Shown here piece by piece: positions 19,369 through 29,086 of a DNA stretch of 64,000 bases. Position 1 is the first letter of the stretch, and the number at the start of each line of letters is the position of its first letter. Made by a program: the position numbers and the translations under genes. Below the pieces are notes generated by a model that worked only from the letters and a program-made list of their open reading frames with translations, was not told the DNA's origin and did no database searches. Source of the stretch: Aerobium sp039839275 (lineage in GTDB: Bacteria; Pseudomonadota; Alphaproteobacteria; Rhizobiales; Rhizobiaceae); the NCBI RefSeq assembly GCF_039839275.1, contig NZ_JBDOQP010000007.1, forward strand, positions 1 to 64,000, in the 5' to 3' direction.

Positions 19369-20819
19369 TGGCGACGGCGACTCCTCCATCTTCCGAACAG
19401 AAGCCCGTCGGGGCGCAGCGCGATGCCGAGCGTCGCGCCGCCGCGCCGCTCAAGGCGAACGCGTCCGGTGACAACACGCTTGCCGCGTCCATCAAGAGCG
19501 CGGCGGTGGCGGCATTCCTCGTTGCGGTTCTCGGCATCTTCTTCTTCGCGCTTCGTACCGACATTGCACCAGGCGGGCTGGACATAACCACCCGCTGGGG
19601 TCTCTGGTTCACGGCGATCGTGATCGTGTTCGCGGGCCGTCTGTTGCTGAACCTGTTCGTGTTCAACACCGACCGTCCGGTCACGCGCATGCTGACGGGG
19701 GCCGGAAGCGGGATCGGGACGGCCTTGCCGGACCTTGGCAAATGGCTCGGGAGGGCGCTCTTCGCCTTCGCGATCGTGCTGCCGTTCTTCTTCATTATCT
19801 TCTTCCCGTCCCAGCAGCGCCAATACATCGACCTCGCCATCCTGATCATGACCTACATCATGCTCGGCTGGGGCCTGAACATCGTCGTGGGCCTCGCAGG
19901 GCTGCTCGATCTCGGCTACGTCGCCTTCTATGCCGTCGGCGCCTATTCGTTCGCGCTGCTGTCGACCTATTTCGACTTCATCGGGTTCTGGGTGGCGCTG
20001 CCGCTGGCCGGCATCCTGGCGGCCTTCTGGGGCGTGATCCTCGGCTTTCCGGTGCTGCGCCTGCGCGGTGACTATCTCGCCATCGTGACGCTGGCCTTCG
20101 GCGAAATCATCCGAGTGGTGCTTCTCAACTGGTACGAATTCACCGGTGGTCCGAACGGTATTTCCGGAATCCCGAAGCCGACATTCTTCGGCCTCGAATT
20201 TGCGCGCGGGGAGGGTGGCTTCGCCGACTTCTTCGGCCTCGAATTCTCGACGATCCACCGCTTCGTCTATCTGTATTACATCATCTTCCTGCTCGCGATC
20301 ATCACCAATATCGTGACGATGCGGCTGCGGCGGCTGCCCGTCGGGCGCGCCTGGGAAGCGTTGCGCGAAGACGAGATCGCCTGCCGGTCGCTGGGCATCA
20401 ACACAACCAACACGAAGCTGACGGCCTTCGCCATCGGCGCGATGTTCGGCGGCTTCGCCGGGTCGTTCTTCGCCACGCGGCAAGGGTTCATTTCGCCGGA
20501 GAGCTTCACCTTCCTCGAGTCCGCCATCATCCTGGCGATCGTCGTGCTGGGTGGTCTTGGATCCCAAATCGGCGTGGTGATCGCATCGATCGTGATGATC
20601 GGCGGCATCGAAATGCTGCGCAATATCGGCTTCCTCGGCGAGATCTTTGGCTCGGGCTTCGATCCGACGCAATATCGCATGCTGATTTTCGGCCTCGCCA
20701 TGGTGCTGATCATGGTCTGGAAGCCGCGCGGCCTGGTCTCGACTCGAGAGCCCTCGGCCGTGCTCAAGGAGAAGAAGAAGATCGGCGCCGACATGGTCGC
20801 GCAGGGCGAGGGACACTGA
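19368..20819 (+). CDS. livM: Branched-chain amino acid ABC transporter permease LivM
   Basis: A 483-residue permease, longer than a minimal LivM (~320-420). The extra N-terminal ~140 residues have a charged, Ala-rich start and two added hydrophobic segments (about 40-60 and 75-95). The conserved core follows (GLAGLLDLGYVAFYAVGAY, FPVLRLRGDYLAIVTLAFGEI). The ATG overlaps the livH stop and its TGA overlaps the livG ATG, so translation of the three is coupled. The long N-terminus is seen in rhizobial LivM proteins. Confidence 0.93.
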
Positions 20820-22132
20820 TGGCTTCCGCAGCGATGCAGGCGCCGGCCGTGGCCGGCGGAGAAAAGAACTGGGATGTCGATCCCGTTCTTAGCGTCGAAC
20901 ACCTGACGATGCGCTTTGGCGGCCTTGTCGCCATCAACGACCTGTCTTTCAATGTCGGGCGTGGCCAGATCACCGCCCTGATCGGCCCCAACGGCGCGGG
21001 CAAGACGACCGTCTTCAACTGCGTCACCGGCTTCTACAAGCCGACCGAGGGCCGCATTGTGATGCGTCATGGCCCCGGCCGCCAGCAGGAGGCCATCGAC
21101 AAGCTCACCTCAGGCGGGCTGAAATGGCAAAAGACGCAGGAAGGGGCCGTGTTCCTGCTGGAGCGCATGCCCGACTTCGAAATCTCGCAGCAGGCGCGTG
21201 TCGCCCGCACTTTCCAGAACATCCGCCTGTTCGGCGGCATGACGGTGCTGGAGAACCTCCTGGTGGCGCAGCACAATGCGTTGATGAAGGCGTCTGTCTT
21301 CACTGTCGGCGGCATCATCGGCATCCCCGGTTTCCGCAAGGCGGAGAGCGAAGCGATCGACAGGGCGGTCTACTGGCTGGAGCAGGTGCGGCTGATAGAC
21401 CGCGCAGACGACCCGGCGGCGGACCTGCCCTATGGCGCCCAGCGCCGCCTCGAGATCGCACGGGCGATGTGCACGGGGCCGCAACTGCTCTGCCTGGACG
21501 AACCCGCCGCAGGTCTCAATCCGCGCGAATCCGCAGAGCTCAACGAGCTGCTTCAATACATCCGTGCCAACCATGAGACGTCCATCCTGCTCATTGAGCA
21601 TGACATGGGCGTGGTGATGGAGATCTCCGACCACATTGTGGTGCTCGACTACGGCGTGAAGATATCGGATGGCGCCGCCGATTTCGTGCGCAACGATCCA
21701 AGCGTCATCGCCGCCTATCTCGGCGTCGAGGACGAAGAGATCGAGGTCGTTCCCGAGGTCGCGTCTCTGGTTGAGGAAGGCCTCGGCAAGGACGCAGCCG
21801 GGAAGGCAGACACCGATGTAACGGCCACGGTTTCGCCGGCAATTTCCAGCGAGGCCGAGCATCCCGGCAAGAAGCCCGCCGGGATGTCTGCACCGCGCGA
21901 AGCCGGCGCAGACAAGCTGACCCGGATCAAGGGTGTTGGTCCCGTGAACGAGAAAAAGCTCAACGGCCTCGGCATCTGGCATTTCGACCAGATTTCGGCT
22001 TGGAAGAAGGCCGAGGTCGAGTGGGTAGGCTCATATCTGGCCTTCCCCGGACGCATCGAGCGCGAGGACTGGGTCGGGCAGGCCAAGGCATTGGCCAAGA
22101 CGAACGGGCGCAAGGCGGGAGGCGCGAAATGA
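20819..22132 (+). CDS. livG: LivG-type ABC ATPase with C-terminal helix-hairpin-helix-like domain
   Basis: A 437-residue protein. Residues ~20-300 are a LivG ATPase: Walker A GPNGAGKTT, a signature helix of the LivG kind (DLPYGAQRR, where LSGGQ is usual), Walker B LLCLDEPAAGLNP, and the His switch IEHDM. About 180 residues longer than standard LivG (~255). An Ala/Glu-rich linker (~300-360) leads to a C-terminal domain (about 363-430) with KGVGP, a helix-hairpin-helix-type turn, and NEKKLNGLGIWHFDQI. That segment resembles the C-terminal extension of alphaproteobacterial NuoE and some L21 proteins. ATGA overlap couples it to livF. Confidence 0.92.
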   Translation: MASAAMQAPAVAGGEKNWDVDPVLSVEHLTMRFGGLVAINDLSFNVGRGQITALIGPNGAGKTTVFNCVTGFYKPTEGRIVMRHGPGRQQEAIDKLTSGGLKWQKTQEGAVFLLERMPDFEISQQARVARTFQNIRLFGGMTVLENLLVAQHNALMKASVFTVGGIIGIPGFRKAESEAIDRAVYWLEQVRLIDRADDPAADLPYGAQRRLEIARAMCTGPQLLCLDEPAAGLNPRESAELNELLQYIRANHETSILLIEHDMGVVMEISDHIVVLDYGVKISDGAADFVRNDPSVIAAYLGVEDEEIEVVPEVASLVEEGLGKDAAGKADTDVTATVSPAISSEAEHPGKKPAGMSAPREAGADKLTRIKGVGPVNEKKLNGLGIWHFDQISAWKKAEVEWVGSYLAFPGRIEREDWVGQAKALAKTNGRKAGGAK

Positions 22133-22866
22133 GCACTGCGGCGCAATCCCCGCTTCTTTCGGTTCGCGGGGTCGAAACCTATTATGGCAAGATCGTCGCC
22201 CTGCGGGGGGTCGATGTCGATGTCGAGCGTGGCGAAATCGTCACGCTGATCGGTGCCAACGGCGCAGGCAAGTCGACGCTGATGATGACGATCTGCGGCA
22301 GCCCGCAGGCTCGCACCGGCAGCATCGTCTATGATGGCCAGGACATCACCACGATGCCGACGCACGAAATCATGCGCATGGGCATCGCGCAGTCGCCGGA
22401 AGGGCGGCGTATCTTCGCGCGCATGACGGTGCTGGAAAATCTCCAGATGGGCGCGCAACTCGTCGACCCGAAGCATTTCGACGAGGATCTGCGCAAGGTC
22501 TACACGCTGTTCCCGCGCCTGAAGGAGCGCGCTTCCCAGCGCGGCGGCACGCTGTCGGGCGGTGAACAGCAGATGCTGGCGATCGCGCGCGCGCTGATGA
22601 GCCGCCCGAAGCTGCTTCTACTGGACGAGCCGTCGCTTGGGCTCGCGCCGCTGATCGTGAAGCAGATTTTCGAGGCGGTGAAGGAACTGAACCGTAATGA
22701 GGGCCTGACGGTCTTCCTGGTTGAGCAGAACGCATTCCATGCGCTCAAGCTCGCGCATCGCGGCTATGTGATGGTCAACGGCAACATCACCATGAGTGGT
22801 ACCGGCGCGGAACTTCTGAAACGGGAGGAAGTGCGCGCCGCCTACCTCGAAGGCGGACGCCACTGA
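22129..22866 (+). CDS. livF: Branched-chain amino acid ABC transporter ATPase LivF
   Basis: A 245-residue ABC ATPase. Start is the ATG overlapping the livG stop (22129-22132). Walker A GANGAGKST, signature LSGGEQQ, Walker B LLLLDEPSLGLAP and switch VEQN are all intact. It pairs with LivG to power the LivHM permease. The following small membrane protein begins 14 bases after its stop. Confidence 0.95.
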   Translation: MSTAAQSPLLSVRGVETYYGKIVALRGVDVDVERGEIVTLIGANGAGKSTLMMTICGSPQARTGSIVYDGQDITTMPTHEIMRMGIAQSPEGRRIFARMTVLENLQMGAQLVDPKHFDEDLRKVYTLFPRLKERASQRGGTLSGGEQQMLAIARALMSRPKLLLLDEPSLGLAPLIVKQIFEAVKELNRNEGLTVFLVEQNAFHALKLAHRGYVMVNGNITMSGTGAELLKREEVRAAYLEGGRH

Positions 22867-22880
22867 GCGGGGACGAGACG

Positions 22881-23213
22881 ATGGAACACGAAAACTCGCT
22901 GATTTGGGAAGTGACCTTCTGGGAATTTCTGTTCGTCACGGTGATGCTTGCCGGCGGGGCAGCCTATCTCACGGGCCGCGCCATCGCCAATTCATGGCTC
23001 GGAACCAAGCATGTGGTCGCCTACATGGTCCTTCTGGCCGCAGCGACCCGCTTCATCCATTTCGCCCTGTTCCAGGGTACGCTTCTGTCGGTGCACTACT
23101 ACCTGGTCGATCTCATCGTCTTGATCGTGATCGCCACGCTCGGTTTCCGGATGACACGCGCCAAGCAAATGTCGCGACAGTACCGCTTCCTTACCGCGGG
23201 AAGCGGTCGCTGA
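22881..23213 (+). CDS. DUF6867-type small membrane protein of the liv operon
   Basis: A 110-residue protein with three hydrophobic helices (about residues 12-30, 45-65 and 70-90) and a basic C-terminus. It matches, by memory of the family, the DUF6867 proteins found between livF and the binding protein in alphaproteobacterial liv operons. Its function is not known; placement implies a role in assembly, stability or regulation of this importer. Start ATG follows a GGGGACGAG stretch. Confidence 0.75.
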   Translation: MEHENSLIWEVTFWEFLFVTVMLAGGAAYLTGRAIANSWLGTKHVVAYMVLLAAATRFIHFALFQGTLLSVHYYLVDLIVLIVIATLGFRMTRAKQMSRQYRFLTAGSGR

Positions 23214-23400
23214 AAGCCAAGCCAAAAGACAAGACGGGGGTTGTACTTCCGTCAAAAGTTCGACGATCGAGCCTTTATTTCATTCGGAAATTGGGCTTGT
23301 ATGTCGTTCAAGCGGGTTGGGAACACCCGCAGGTCGCCGTCCCGGGGTCAGAACACCATCCCCATCGGCGCGTCTTTCTCAGGTGTTTATGGGAGCAATC

Positions 23401-24501
23401 ATGAAGAAGACACTCTTGGCAGGCGTAGCGCTCGGCTTCGCTTTCTCGAGCCCCGCATTTGCGGACATCGCGATCGGCGTTGCCGGTCCGATGACAGGCC
23501 AGTACGCCGCTTTCGGCGAGCAGATGAAGGCGGGCGCCGAACAGGCCGTCGAAGACATCAACGAAGCCGGCGGCGTCAACGGCGAAATGCTCACCCTTGA
23601 AGTCGGCGACGATGCCTGCGATCCGCGGCAGGCGGTTTCGGTCGCCAACCAGATGGCCGGCAACGGCGTCGTGTTCATGGCAGGCCATTTCTGCTCGGGC
23701 TCGTCGATCCCGGCGTCTGCCGTCTACGCCGAGGAAGGCATCATCCAGATATCGCCGGCGTCGACCAACCCGACCTTCACGGACGAGCGTCCGGGCCCGG
23801 GCATCTTCCGCACCTGCGGACGCGATGATCAGCAGGGCGAAGTCGCCGGCAAGTTCCTGCGCGAAAACTTCCCGGACGCCAAGATCGCATTCGTCCACGA
23901 CAAGACCGCTTATGGCATGGGTCTCGCCGACGCCACGATGGCCGTTTACGAAGAAGCTGGCGGCACGCCGGCGCTCTACGAAGCCTACACGGCTGGCGAG
24001 AAGGACTACACGGCGCTTGTGTCGAAGCTCAACGAAGAGGGCGTCGACGTGCTCTATGTCGGCGGTTATCACACCGAGGCAGGCCTGATGGCCCGCCAGA
24101 TGCGCGAGCAGGGCATGGACACCGTGCTGGTATCTGGCGATGCGCTGGTGACTGACGAGTACTGGGCGATCACCGGCGACGCTGGTGAAGGCACGCTGAT
24201 GACCTTCTCGCCGGATCCGCGCAAGAACGAAGTGGCTGCTCCGGTCGTGGAGAAGATGGAGGCCGCCGGCCGCTCCACCGAAGGCTACTCGCTCTACACC
24301 TACGCCGCGATCCAGGCTTGGGCAGCAGCCGTCGAAGCAGCCGGCTCGGTCGACTTCGACCCGGTCGTTGCGGCGCTCAACGACGGTACGTTCGACACCG
24401 TGCTCGGTTCGCTCGACTTCGACGACAAGGGCGACGTCACCCTGCCGGGCTACGTCTTCTACGAGTGGAAGGACGGCGCATACGACTATCTCGAGCAGTA
24501 A
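23401..24501 (+). CDS. Branched-chain amino acid-type substrate-binding protein
   Basis: A 366-residue periplasmic binding protein of the Leu/Ile/Val (type I) family. Start at ATG 23401 with GGGAGC upstream; the upstream in-frame extension is not used because a signal peptide (about residues 1-23, ending SSPAFA) begins here. IGVAGPMTGQYAAFGEQM is the usual N-terminal strand-helix, and GHFCSGSSIPAS lies at the ligand cleft. It delivers substrate to LivHMGF. 187 bases separate it from the previous gene, so it may have its own promoter as highly expressed binding proteins often do. The ligand is not predictable. Confidence 0.93.
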   Translation: MKKTLLAGVALGFAFSSPAFADIAIGVAGPMTGQYAAFGEQMKAGAEQAVEDINEAGGVNGEMLTLEVGDDACDPRQAVSVANQMAGNGVVFMAGHFCSGSSIPASAVYAEEGIIQISPASTNPTFTDERPGPGIFRTCGRDDQQGEVAGKFLRENFPDAKIAFVHDKTAYGMGLADATMAVYEEAGGTPALYEAYTAGEKDYTALVSKLNEEGVDVLYVGGYHTEAGLMARQMREQGMDTVLVSGDALVTDEYWAITGDAGEGTLMTFSPDPRKNEVAAPVVEKMEAAGRSTEGYSLYTYAAIQAWAAAVEAAGSVDFDPVVAALNDGTFDTVLGSLDFDDKGDVTLPGYVFYEWKDGAYDYLEQ

Positions 24502-24527
24502 GCTGCAACAGGTATCGATGTGACTTT

Positions 24528-24550
24528 GGCCCGGCGCATCGCGCCGGGCC
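24528..24550 (+). terminator. Terminator of the liv operon
   Basis: A perfect 10-base-pair stem (GGCCCGGCGC / GCGCCGGGCC) with a three-base loop lies 27 bases after the binding-protein stop and is followed by ATTTCTTT. It separates liv from pyc. Confidence 0.75.
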
Positions 24551-24634
24551 ATTTCTTTGCGGCCGGAGTTTGCAGTGCAGCATTTTCTGGCTAAGGATAG
24601 CGCGCCTCAATTGCATTCAACGGAGTCCACGTCC

Positions 24635-27600
24635 TTGAAGATCAAGAAGCTCCTCGTCGCCAACCGTTCCGAAATCGCCATCCGGGTCTTCCGTGCGGCC
24701 AACGAACTGGGGATCGAGACCGTCGCGATCTGGGCCGAAGAGGACAAATATTCGCTGCATCGCTTCAAGGCCGATGAAAGCTACCAGGTTGGCCGTGGCC
24801 AACATCTGAGCAAGGATATGGGGCCGATCGAAAGCTATCTTTCGATCGAAGAGGTGATCCGGGTCGCGAAGCTCTCCGGCGCCGATGCCATTCATCCCGG
24901 CTACGGCCTGTTGTCCGAAAGTCCCGAATTCGCCGAGGCCTGCGCGCAGGCCGGCATCACCTTCATCGGCCCGCGGCCGGACACCATGCGCCGGCTCGGC
25001 AACAAGGTTGCCGCTCGCAATCTCGCGGTCGAGGTGGGCGTTCCCGTCGTCCCTGCGACCGAGCCGCTGCCCGACGACATCGAAACCGTCAGGAAGATGG
25101 CTGCCGAGGTGGGCTACCCCGTGATGCTCAAGGCATCCTGGGGCGGCGGTGGACGCGGCATGCGCGCGATCCGCGAAGAAGCCGACCTCGCGCGCGAAGT
25201 CACTGAGGCGAAGCGCGAGGCGAAGGCGGCCTTCGGCAAGGACGAAGTCTATCTCGAAAAGCTCGTGGAGCGGGCGCGCCATGTCGAGGTACAGGTCCTT
25301 GGCGATACCCACGGCAACGCCGTCCACCTGTTCGAGCGTGACTGCTCGATCCAGCGGCGCAACCAGAAGGTCGTGGAACGTGCTCCCGCGCCCTATCTCG
25401 ACGCGGCACAGCGCGAAGAACTATGCGGGCACGCGTTGAAGATCGCGCACGCGACCGACTATGTCGGCGCCGGTACCGTCGAATTCCTGATGGATGCAGA
25501 CACCGGCAAATTCTACTTCATCGAGGTCAATCCGCGCATCCAGGTCGAGCACACCGTCACCGAGGAAGTGACCGGGATCGACATCGTCAAGGCGCAGATC
25601 CACATACTCGAAGGTGCGGAAATCGGCACCGCGGCTTCCGGCGTGCCGGCGCAGGCCGACATCAAGCTCCACGGCCACGCGCTTCAATGCCGCATCACCA
25701 CCGAGGACCCGGAGCAGAATTTCATCCCCGACTACGGCCGCATCACCGCCTATCGCGGCGCGACCGGCTTCGGCATTCGCCTCGACGGCGGCACCGCCTA
25801 TTCCGGCGCGGTGATCACGCGTTTCTATGATCCGTTGCTCGAGAAGGTGACGGCGTGGGCGCCATCGCCCGAAGAAGCGATCGCGCGCATGGACCGCGCA
25901 TTGCGCGAGTTCCGCATTCGCGGCGTCGCGACCAACCTGACGTTTCTGGAAGCCATCATCGGCCACCAGAAATTCCGCGACAACACCTACACCACGAAAT
26001 TCATCGATACGACGCCGGAACTTTTCAGCCAGGTGAAGCGGCAGGATCGCGCCACCAAGCTGCTGAACTATCTTGCCGACGTCACCGTCAACGGACATCC
26101 CGAAACACGTGGGCGGCCGGCCCCCAAGGATGATGCCGCCGCGCCGCGCGTTCCCTATGTCGATTCGCCGGTTCCCGACGGCACCAAGCAGAAGCTCGAT
26201 GCGCTGGGCCCGGAGAAGTTCGCGCAATGGATGCGGGCCGAAAAGCGCGTGCTGGTCACCGACACGACGATGCGCGACGGCCACCAGTCGCTGCTCGCCA
26301 CCCGCATGCGCACCTTCGATATCGCTGGCGTCGCCGGCGTCTATGCGCGCGCCCTGCCGGAACTGCTCTCGCTCGAATGCTGGGGCGGCGCCACTTTCGA
26401 CGTGGCCATGCGATTCCTGACCGAGGATCCGTGGGAGCGCCTCGCCAGGGTGCGCGAGGGCGCGCCGAACCTGCTGCTGCAGATGCTGCTGCGCGGCGCG
26501 AACGGCGTCGGCTACACCAACTACCCCGACAATGTCGTGCGCTACTTCGTGCGCCAGGCGGCGGAAGGGGGGATCGACCTCTTCCGCGTGTTCGACTGCC
26601 TGAACTGGGTGGAAAACATGCGGGTGGCGATGGACGCCGTCATCGAGCAGGGCAAGCTGTGCGAGGCGGCGATCTGTTACACCGGCGACATCCTCGACCC
26701 CGACCGCTCGAAATATGACCTGAAATACTATGTGGCGCTGGCCACGGAACTCGAGGCAGCCGGCGCGCATATCATCGCGCTGAAGGACATGGGCGGGCTG
26801 CTGAAGCCGGCGGCGGCACGCGTGCTGTTCAAGGCGCTGCGCGAAACCACCGACCTGCCGATCCACTTCCACACGCACGACACGTCCGGGATCGCGGCCG
26901 CGACCGTTCTGGCCGCCGTTGAGGCGGGCGTGGATGCGGTGGATGCGGCAATGGACTCGCTGTCGGGCAACACGTCGCAGCCATGCCTCGGATCGATCGT
27001 CGAAGCGCTGCGAGGAGACGAGCGCGACACCGGACTAAATCCCTCTTGGATCCGGCGAATCTCGTTTTACTGGGAGGCGGTGCGCAACCAGTACGCCGCG
27101 TTCGAGAGCGATCTCAAGGGGCCGGCCTCGGAGGTCTATCTGCACGAGATGCCGGGCGGGCAGTTTACCAACCTCAAGGAGCAGGCCCGCAGCCTCGGGC
27201 TGGAGACGCGCTGGCACGAGGTGGCGCAGGCTTATCACGACGTGAACCTGATGTTCGGGGACATCGTCAAGGTCACGCCGTCGTCGAAGGTCGTCGGCGA
27301 CATGGCGCTGATGATGGTGAGCCAGGACCTGAGCGTCGCGGACGTCGAGAACCCCGCCAAAGACATCGCGTTCCCCGATTCCGTCGTGTCGATGCTGCGC
27401 GGCGATCTTGGCCAGTCGCCGGGCGGCTGGCCGCAAGCCCTGCAGAAGAAGGCGTTGAAAGGCGAGAAGCCGATCACGGTGCGACCAGGCTCGCTACTGG
27501 CGCCCGCCGATCTCGACAAGGATCGCGTCGGGATCGAGGAAAAGCTCGAGCGCACGCTTTCTGACGCCGAGTTCGCGTCGTGGCTGATGTATCCGAAGGT

Positions 27601-28099
27601 GTTCACCGACTTTGCGGCGGCACAGACGGACTACGGCCCTGTCAGCGTGCTGCCGACGCCTTCCTATTTCTACGGGATGGAGCCCGAGGAAGAAGTCTTC
27701 GTCGAGATCGAGCGCGGCAAGACGCTCGTCATCCGCTGCCTTGCGATCGGCGACACGGACGACAAGGGCATGGTCACCGTTTTCTTCGAGCTCAATGGCC
27801 AGCCGCGCCGCGTCAAGGTGCCGGACAGGGCGCATGGCGCGGGTGCGGGCAAGGTGCGTCGCAAGGCGGAGGCGGGCAACGCTGCCCATGTCGGCGCACC
27901 GATGCCCGGCGTGGTGTCGGCGGTCACGGTCGCTGTTGGCCAGGCGGTCAGTGCGGGCGACGTCCTACTTTCCATCGAAGCGATGAAAATGGAGACGGCC
28001 TTGCACGCCGAACAGGACGGCAAGGTGGCCGAGGTGCTTGTCAGCGCCGGCGACCAGATCGACGCCAAGGACCTGCTGGTCGTTTACGCTGCGGAATGA
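24635..28099 (+). CDS. pyc: Pyruvate carboxylase
   Basis: A biotin enzyme that carboxylates pyruvate to oxaloacetate, the main anaplerotic step. Order of domains: biotin carboxylase (about 1-460, IKKLLVANRSEIAIRVF start, ATP-grasp GGGGRGMR), carboxyltransferase (about 535-810, DTTMRDGHQS), allosteric/tetramerisation region, and biotin carrier at the C-terminus, where EAMKMET holds the biotinyl Lys (about 1118). The start is taken as TTG at 24635 with CGGAG upstream; it gives 1154 residues, the size of the rhizobial enzyme. Other non-ATG starts lie further upstream in frame. The stop lies 10 bases from the convergent SH3-domain gene. Confidence 0.95.
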   Translation: MKIKKLLVANRSEIAIRVFRAANELGIETVAIWAEEDKYSLHRFKADESYQVGRGQHLSKDMGPIESYLSIEEVIRVAKLSGADAIHPGYGLLSESPEFAEACAQAGITFIGPRPDTMRRLGNKVAARNLAVEVGVPVVPATEPLPDDIETVRKMAAEVGYPVMLKASWGGGGRGMRAIREEADLAREVTEAKREAKAAFGKDEVYLEKLVERARHVEVQVLGDTHGNAVHLFERDCSIQRRNQKVVERAPAPYLDAAQREELCGHALKIAHATDYVGAGTVEFLMDADTGKFYFIEVNPRIQVEHTVTEEVTGIDIVKAQIHILEGAEIGTAASGVPAQADIKLHGHALQCRITTEDPEQNFIPDYGRITAYRGATGFGIRLDGGTAYSGAVITRFYDPLLEKVTAWAPSPEEAIARMDRALREFRIRGVATNLTFLEAIIGHQKFRDNTYTTKFIDTTPELFSQVKRQDRATKLLNYLADVTVNGHPETRGRPAPKDDAAAPRVPYVDSPVPDGTKQKLDALGPEKFAQWMRAEKRVLVTDTTMRDGHQSLLATRMRTFDIAGVAGVYARALPELLSLECWGGATFDVAMRFLTEDPWERLARVREGAPNLLLQMLLRGANGVGYTNYPDNVVRYFVRQAAEGGIDLFRVFDCLNWVENMRVAMDAVIEQGKLCEAAICYTGDILDPDRSKYDLKYYVALATELEAAGAHIIALKDMGGLLKPAAARVLFKALRETTDLPIHFHTHDTSGIAAATVLAAVEAGVDAVDAAMDSLSGNTSQPCLGSIVEALRGDERDTGLNPSWIRRISFYWEAVRNQYAAFESDLKGPASEVYLHEMPGGQFTNLKEQARSLGLETRWHEVAQAYHDVNLMFGDIVKVTPSSKVVGDMALMMVSQDLSVADVENPAKDIAFPDSVVSMLRGDLGQSPGGWPQALQKKALKGEKPITVRPGSLLAPADLDKDRVGIEEKLERTLSDAEFASWLMYPKVFTDFAAAQTDYGPVSVLPTPSYFYGMEPEEEVFVEIERGKTLVIRCLAIGDTDDKGMVTVFFELNGQPRRVKVPDRAHGAGAGKVRRKAEAGNAAHVGAPMPGVVSAVTVAVGQAVSAGDVLLSIEAMKMETALHAEQDGKVAEVLVSAGDQIDAKDLLVVYAAE

Positions 28100-28108
28100 C
28101 GCCCGCTG

Positions 28109-28873
28109 CTAGCGATAGCTTATGAAGGTCTTGTAGATGTAGCCCGAGCGGCCTTCATAGGTGACAGCGCACCAGTCACAATCGTCCTGTGCTTCGATTT
28201 CGGCAAGCGCGGGCACGACTTCAAGCACCTCGGCGTCGTCCTTCGCCTGCGCCCGCATGTTGACGTAGTTGGTGGTGATCGCGGCACGCGTCTGTTGGGC
28301 GGGGATCGCGGCTGTTTGTTCGCTCGACGGAGGGCCGACGTCTTCCTCGACCTCCTCGCGCTGGATCGCCTCGAGCGCGGCAATCTCTTCCTCGCTCTCC
28401 GCAATCTCCACGTCTGGTACGAAAGCGTTGGCGTCGCGGGCGGCCGACAGGATCGAGGCCGTGCGCTCCGGATCGGGTTCGTCTGAAGGTGCCTCTACGG
28501 GTTCGAGATCGGCCTGTGGCTGCTGCTCCTCCGAGACCCGTGATGGCTGAGGCTCTGGCTCAGGCCGCGATCGCGCCGATGCGACGGCTTCCTCGGGTGC
28601 GTCCGCCGTTGCGGTCTCGGCAGGCGTGGTCTGCGCCCGCTCCTGTTGCTGGGCGGCATCGATCTGTGCGGATTGGCCAGGGTCGCCGGAAAGCAGCGTG
28701 CCCAACAGCGCGATCACCGCAACCCCACCGACCAGCATGAATGCGATCGGGGCGGCGGAATCCGGCAGGCTTTCGTGGATGCGGCGCCAGCGGGCACGGA
28801 ATCCGCGCTCGGTACCAAGCGGCGAGAGGAAAGGTTGGTCCTTGTTCTGTTTCATGCTGGAAGACTTCTTCAC
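28109..28873 (-). CDS. Membrane-anchored SH3-domain protein
   Basis: A protein of about 254 residues. A short cytoplasmic N-terminus is followed by one membrane helix (about residues 45-62), a long acidic, Pro/Glu/Gln-rich, low-complexity linker (about 65-190) and a C-terminal bacterial SH3 domain (about 195-254; NYVNMRAQAKDD, VPALAEIEAQ, GRSGYIYKTFI). Such proteins usually sit at the cell wall. The start chosen is GTG at 28873 behind GGAGAA; an ATG at 28855 is six codons further in. The longer in-frame version upstream lacks support. Function beyond peptidoglycan or protein binding is unknown. Confidence 0.78.
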   Translation of the reverse strand: MKKSSSMKQNKDQPFLSPLGTERGFRARWRRIHESLPDSAAPIAFMLVGGVAVIALLGTLLSGDPGQSAQIDAAQQQERAQTTPAETATADAPEEAVASARSRPEPEPQPSRVSEEQQPQADLEPVEAPSDEPDPERTASILSAARDANAFVPDVEIAESEEEIAALEAIQREEVEEDVGPPSSEQTAAIPAQQTRAAITTNYVNMRAQAKDDAEVLEVVPALAEIEAQDDCDWCAVTYEGRSGYIYKTFISYR

Positions 28874-29086
28874 GGTCGGTTCTCCAAACCGGGCAGGTCG
28901 CCCGTCCGTCCCTAACCTTGTTCTGCCCGACGGCGCGGGCTCCATCTTCCATGGAATCGGAATGTGGCTGGTGTTGGTCGGGATTGGGGCAATCCGCACC
29001 CAGCGCAAACAAACGTCGGACGCGAGGGCTTGACTGCGGCTTAAACCGATTTAGCCTGCGCGCCTTCTGAACGGATTCTCCAAGCG

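Noticed and set aside
23312..23330. GCGGGT/ACCCGC hairpin before the liv binding protein as terminator or attenuator
   Set aside because: Only six base pairs and no T-tract; may be chance in GC-rich DNA.
23308..24552. 414-codon - strand frame across the liv binding-protein gene
   Set aside because: Shadow of a gene with strong codon bias; no family similarity, and the terminator hairpin falls inside it.
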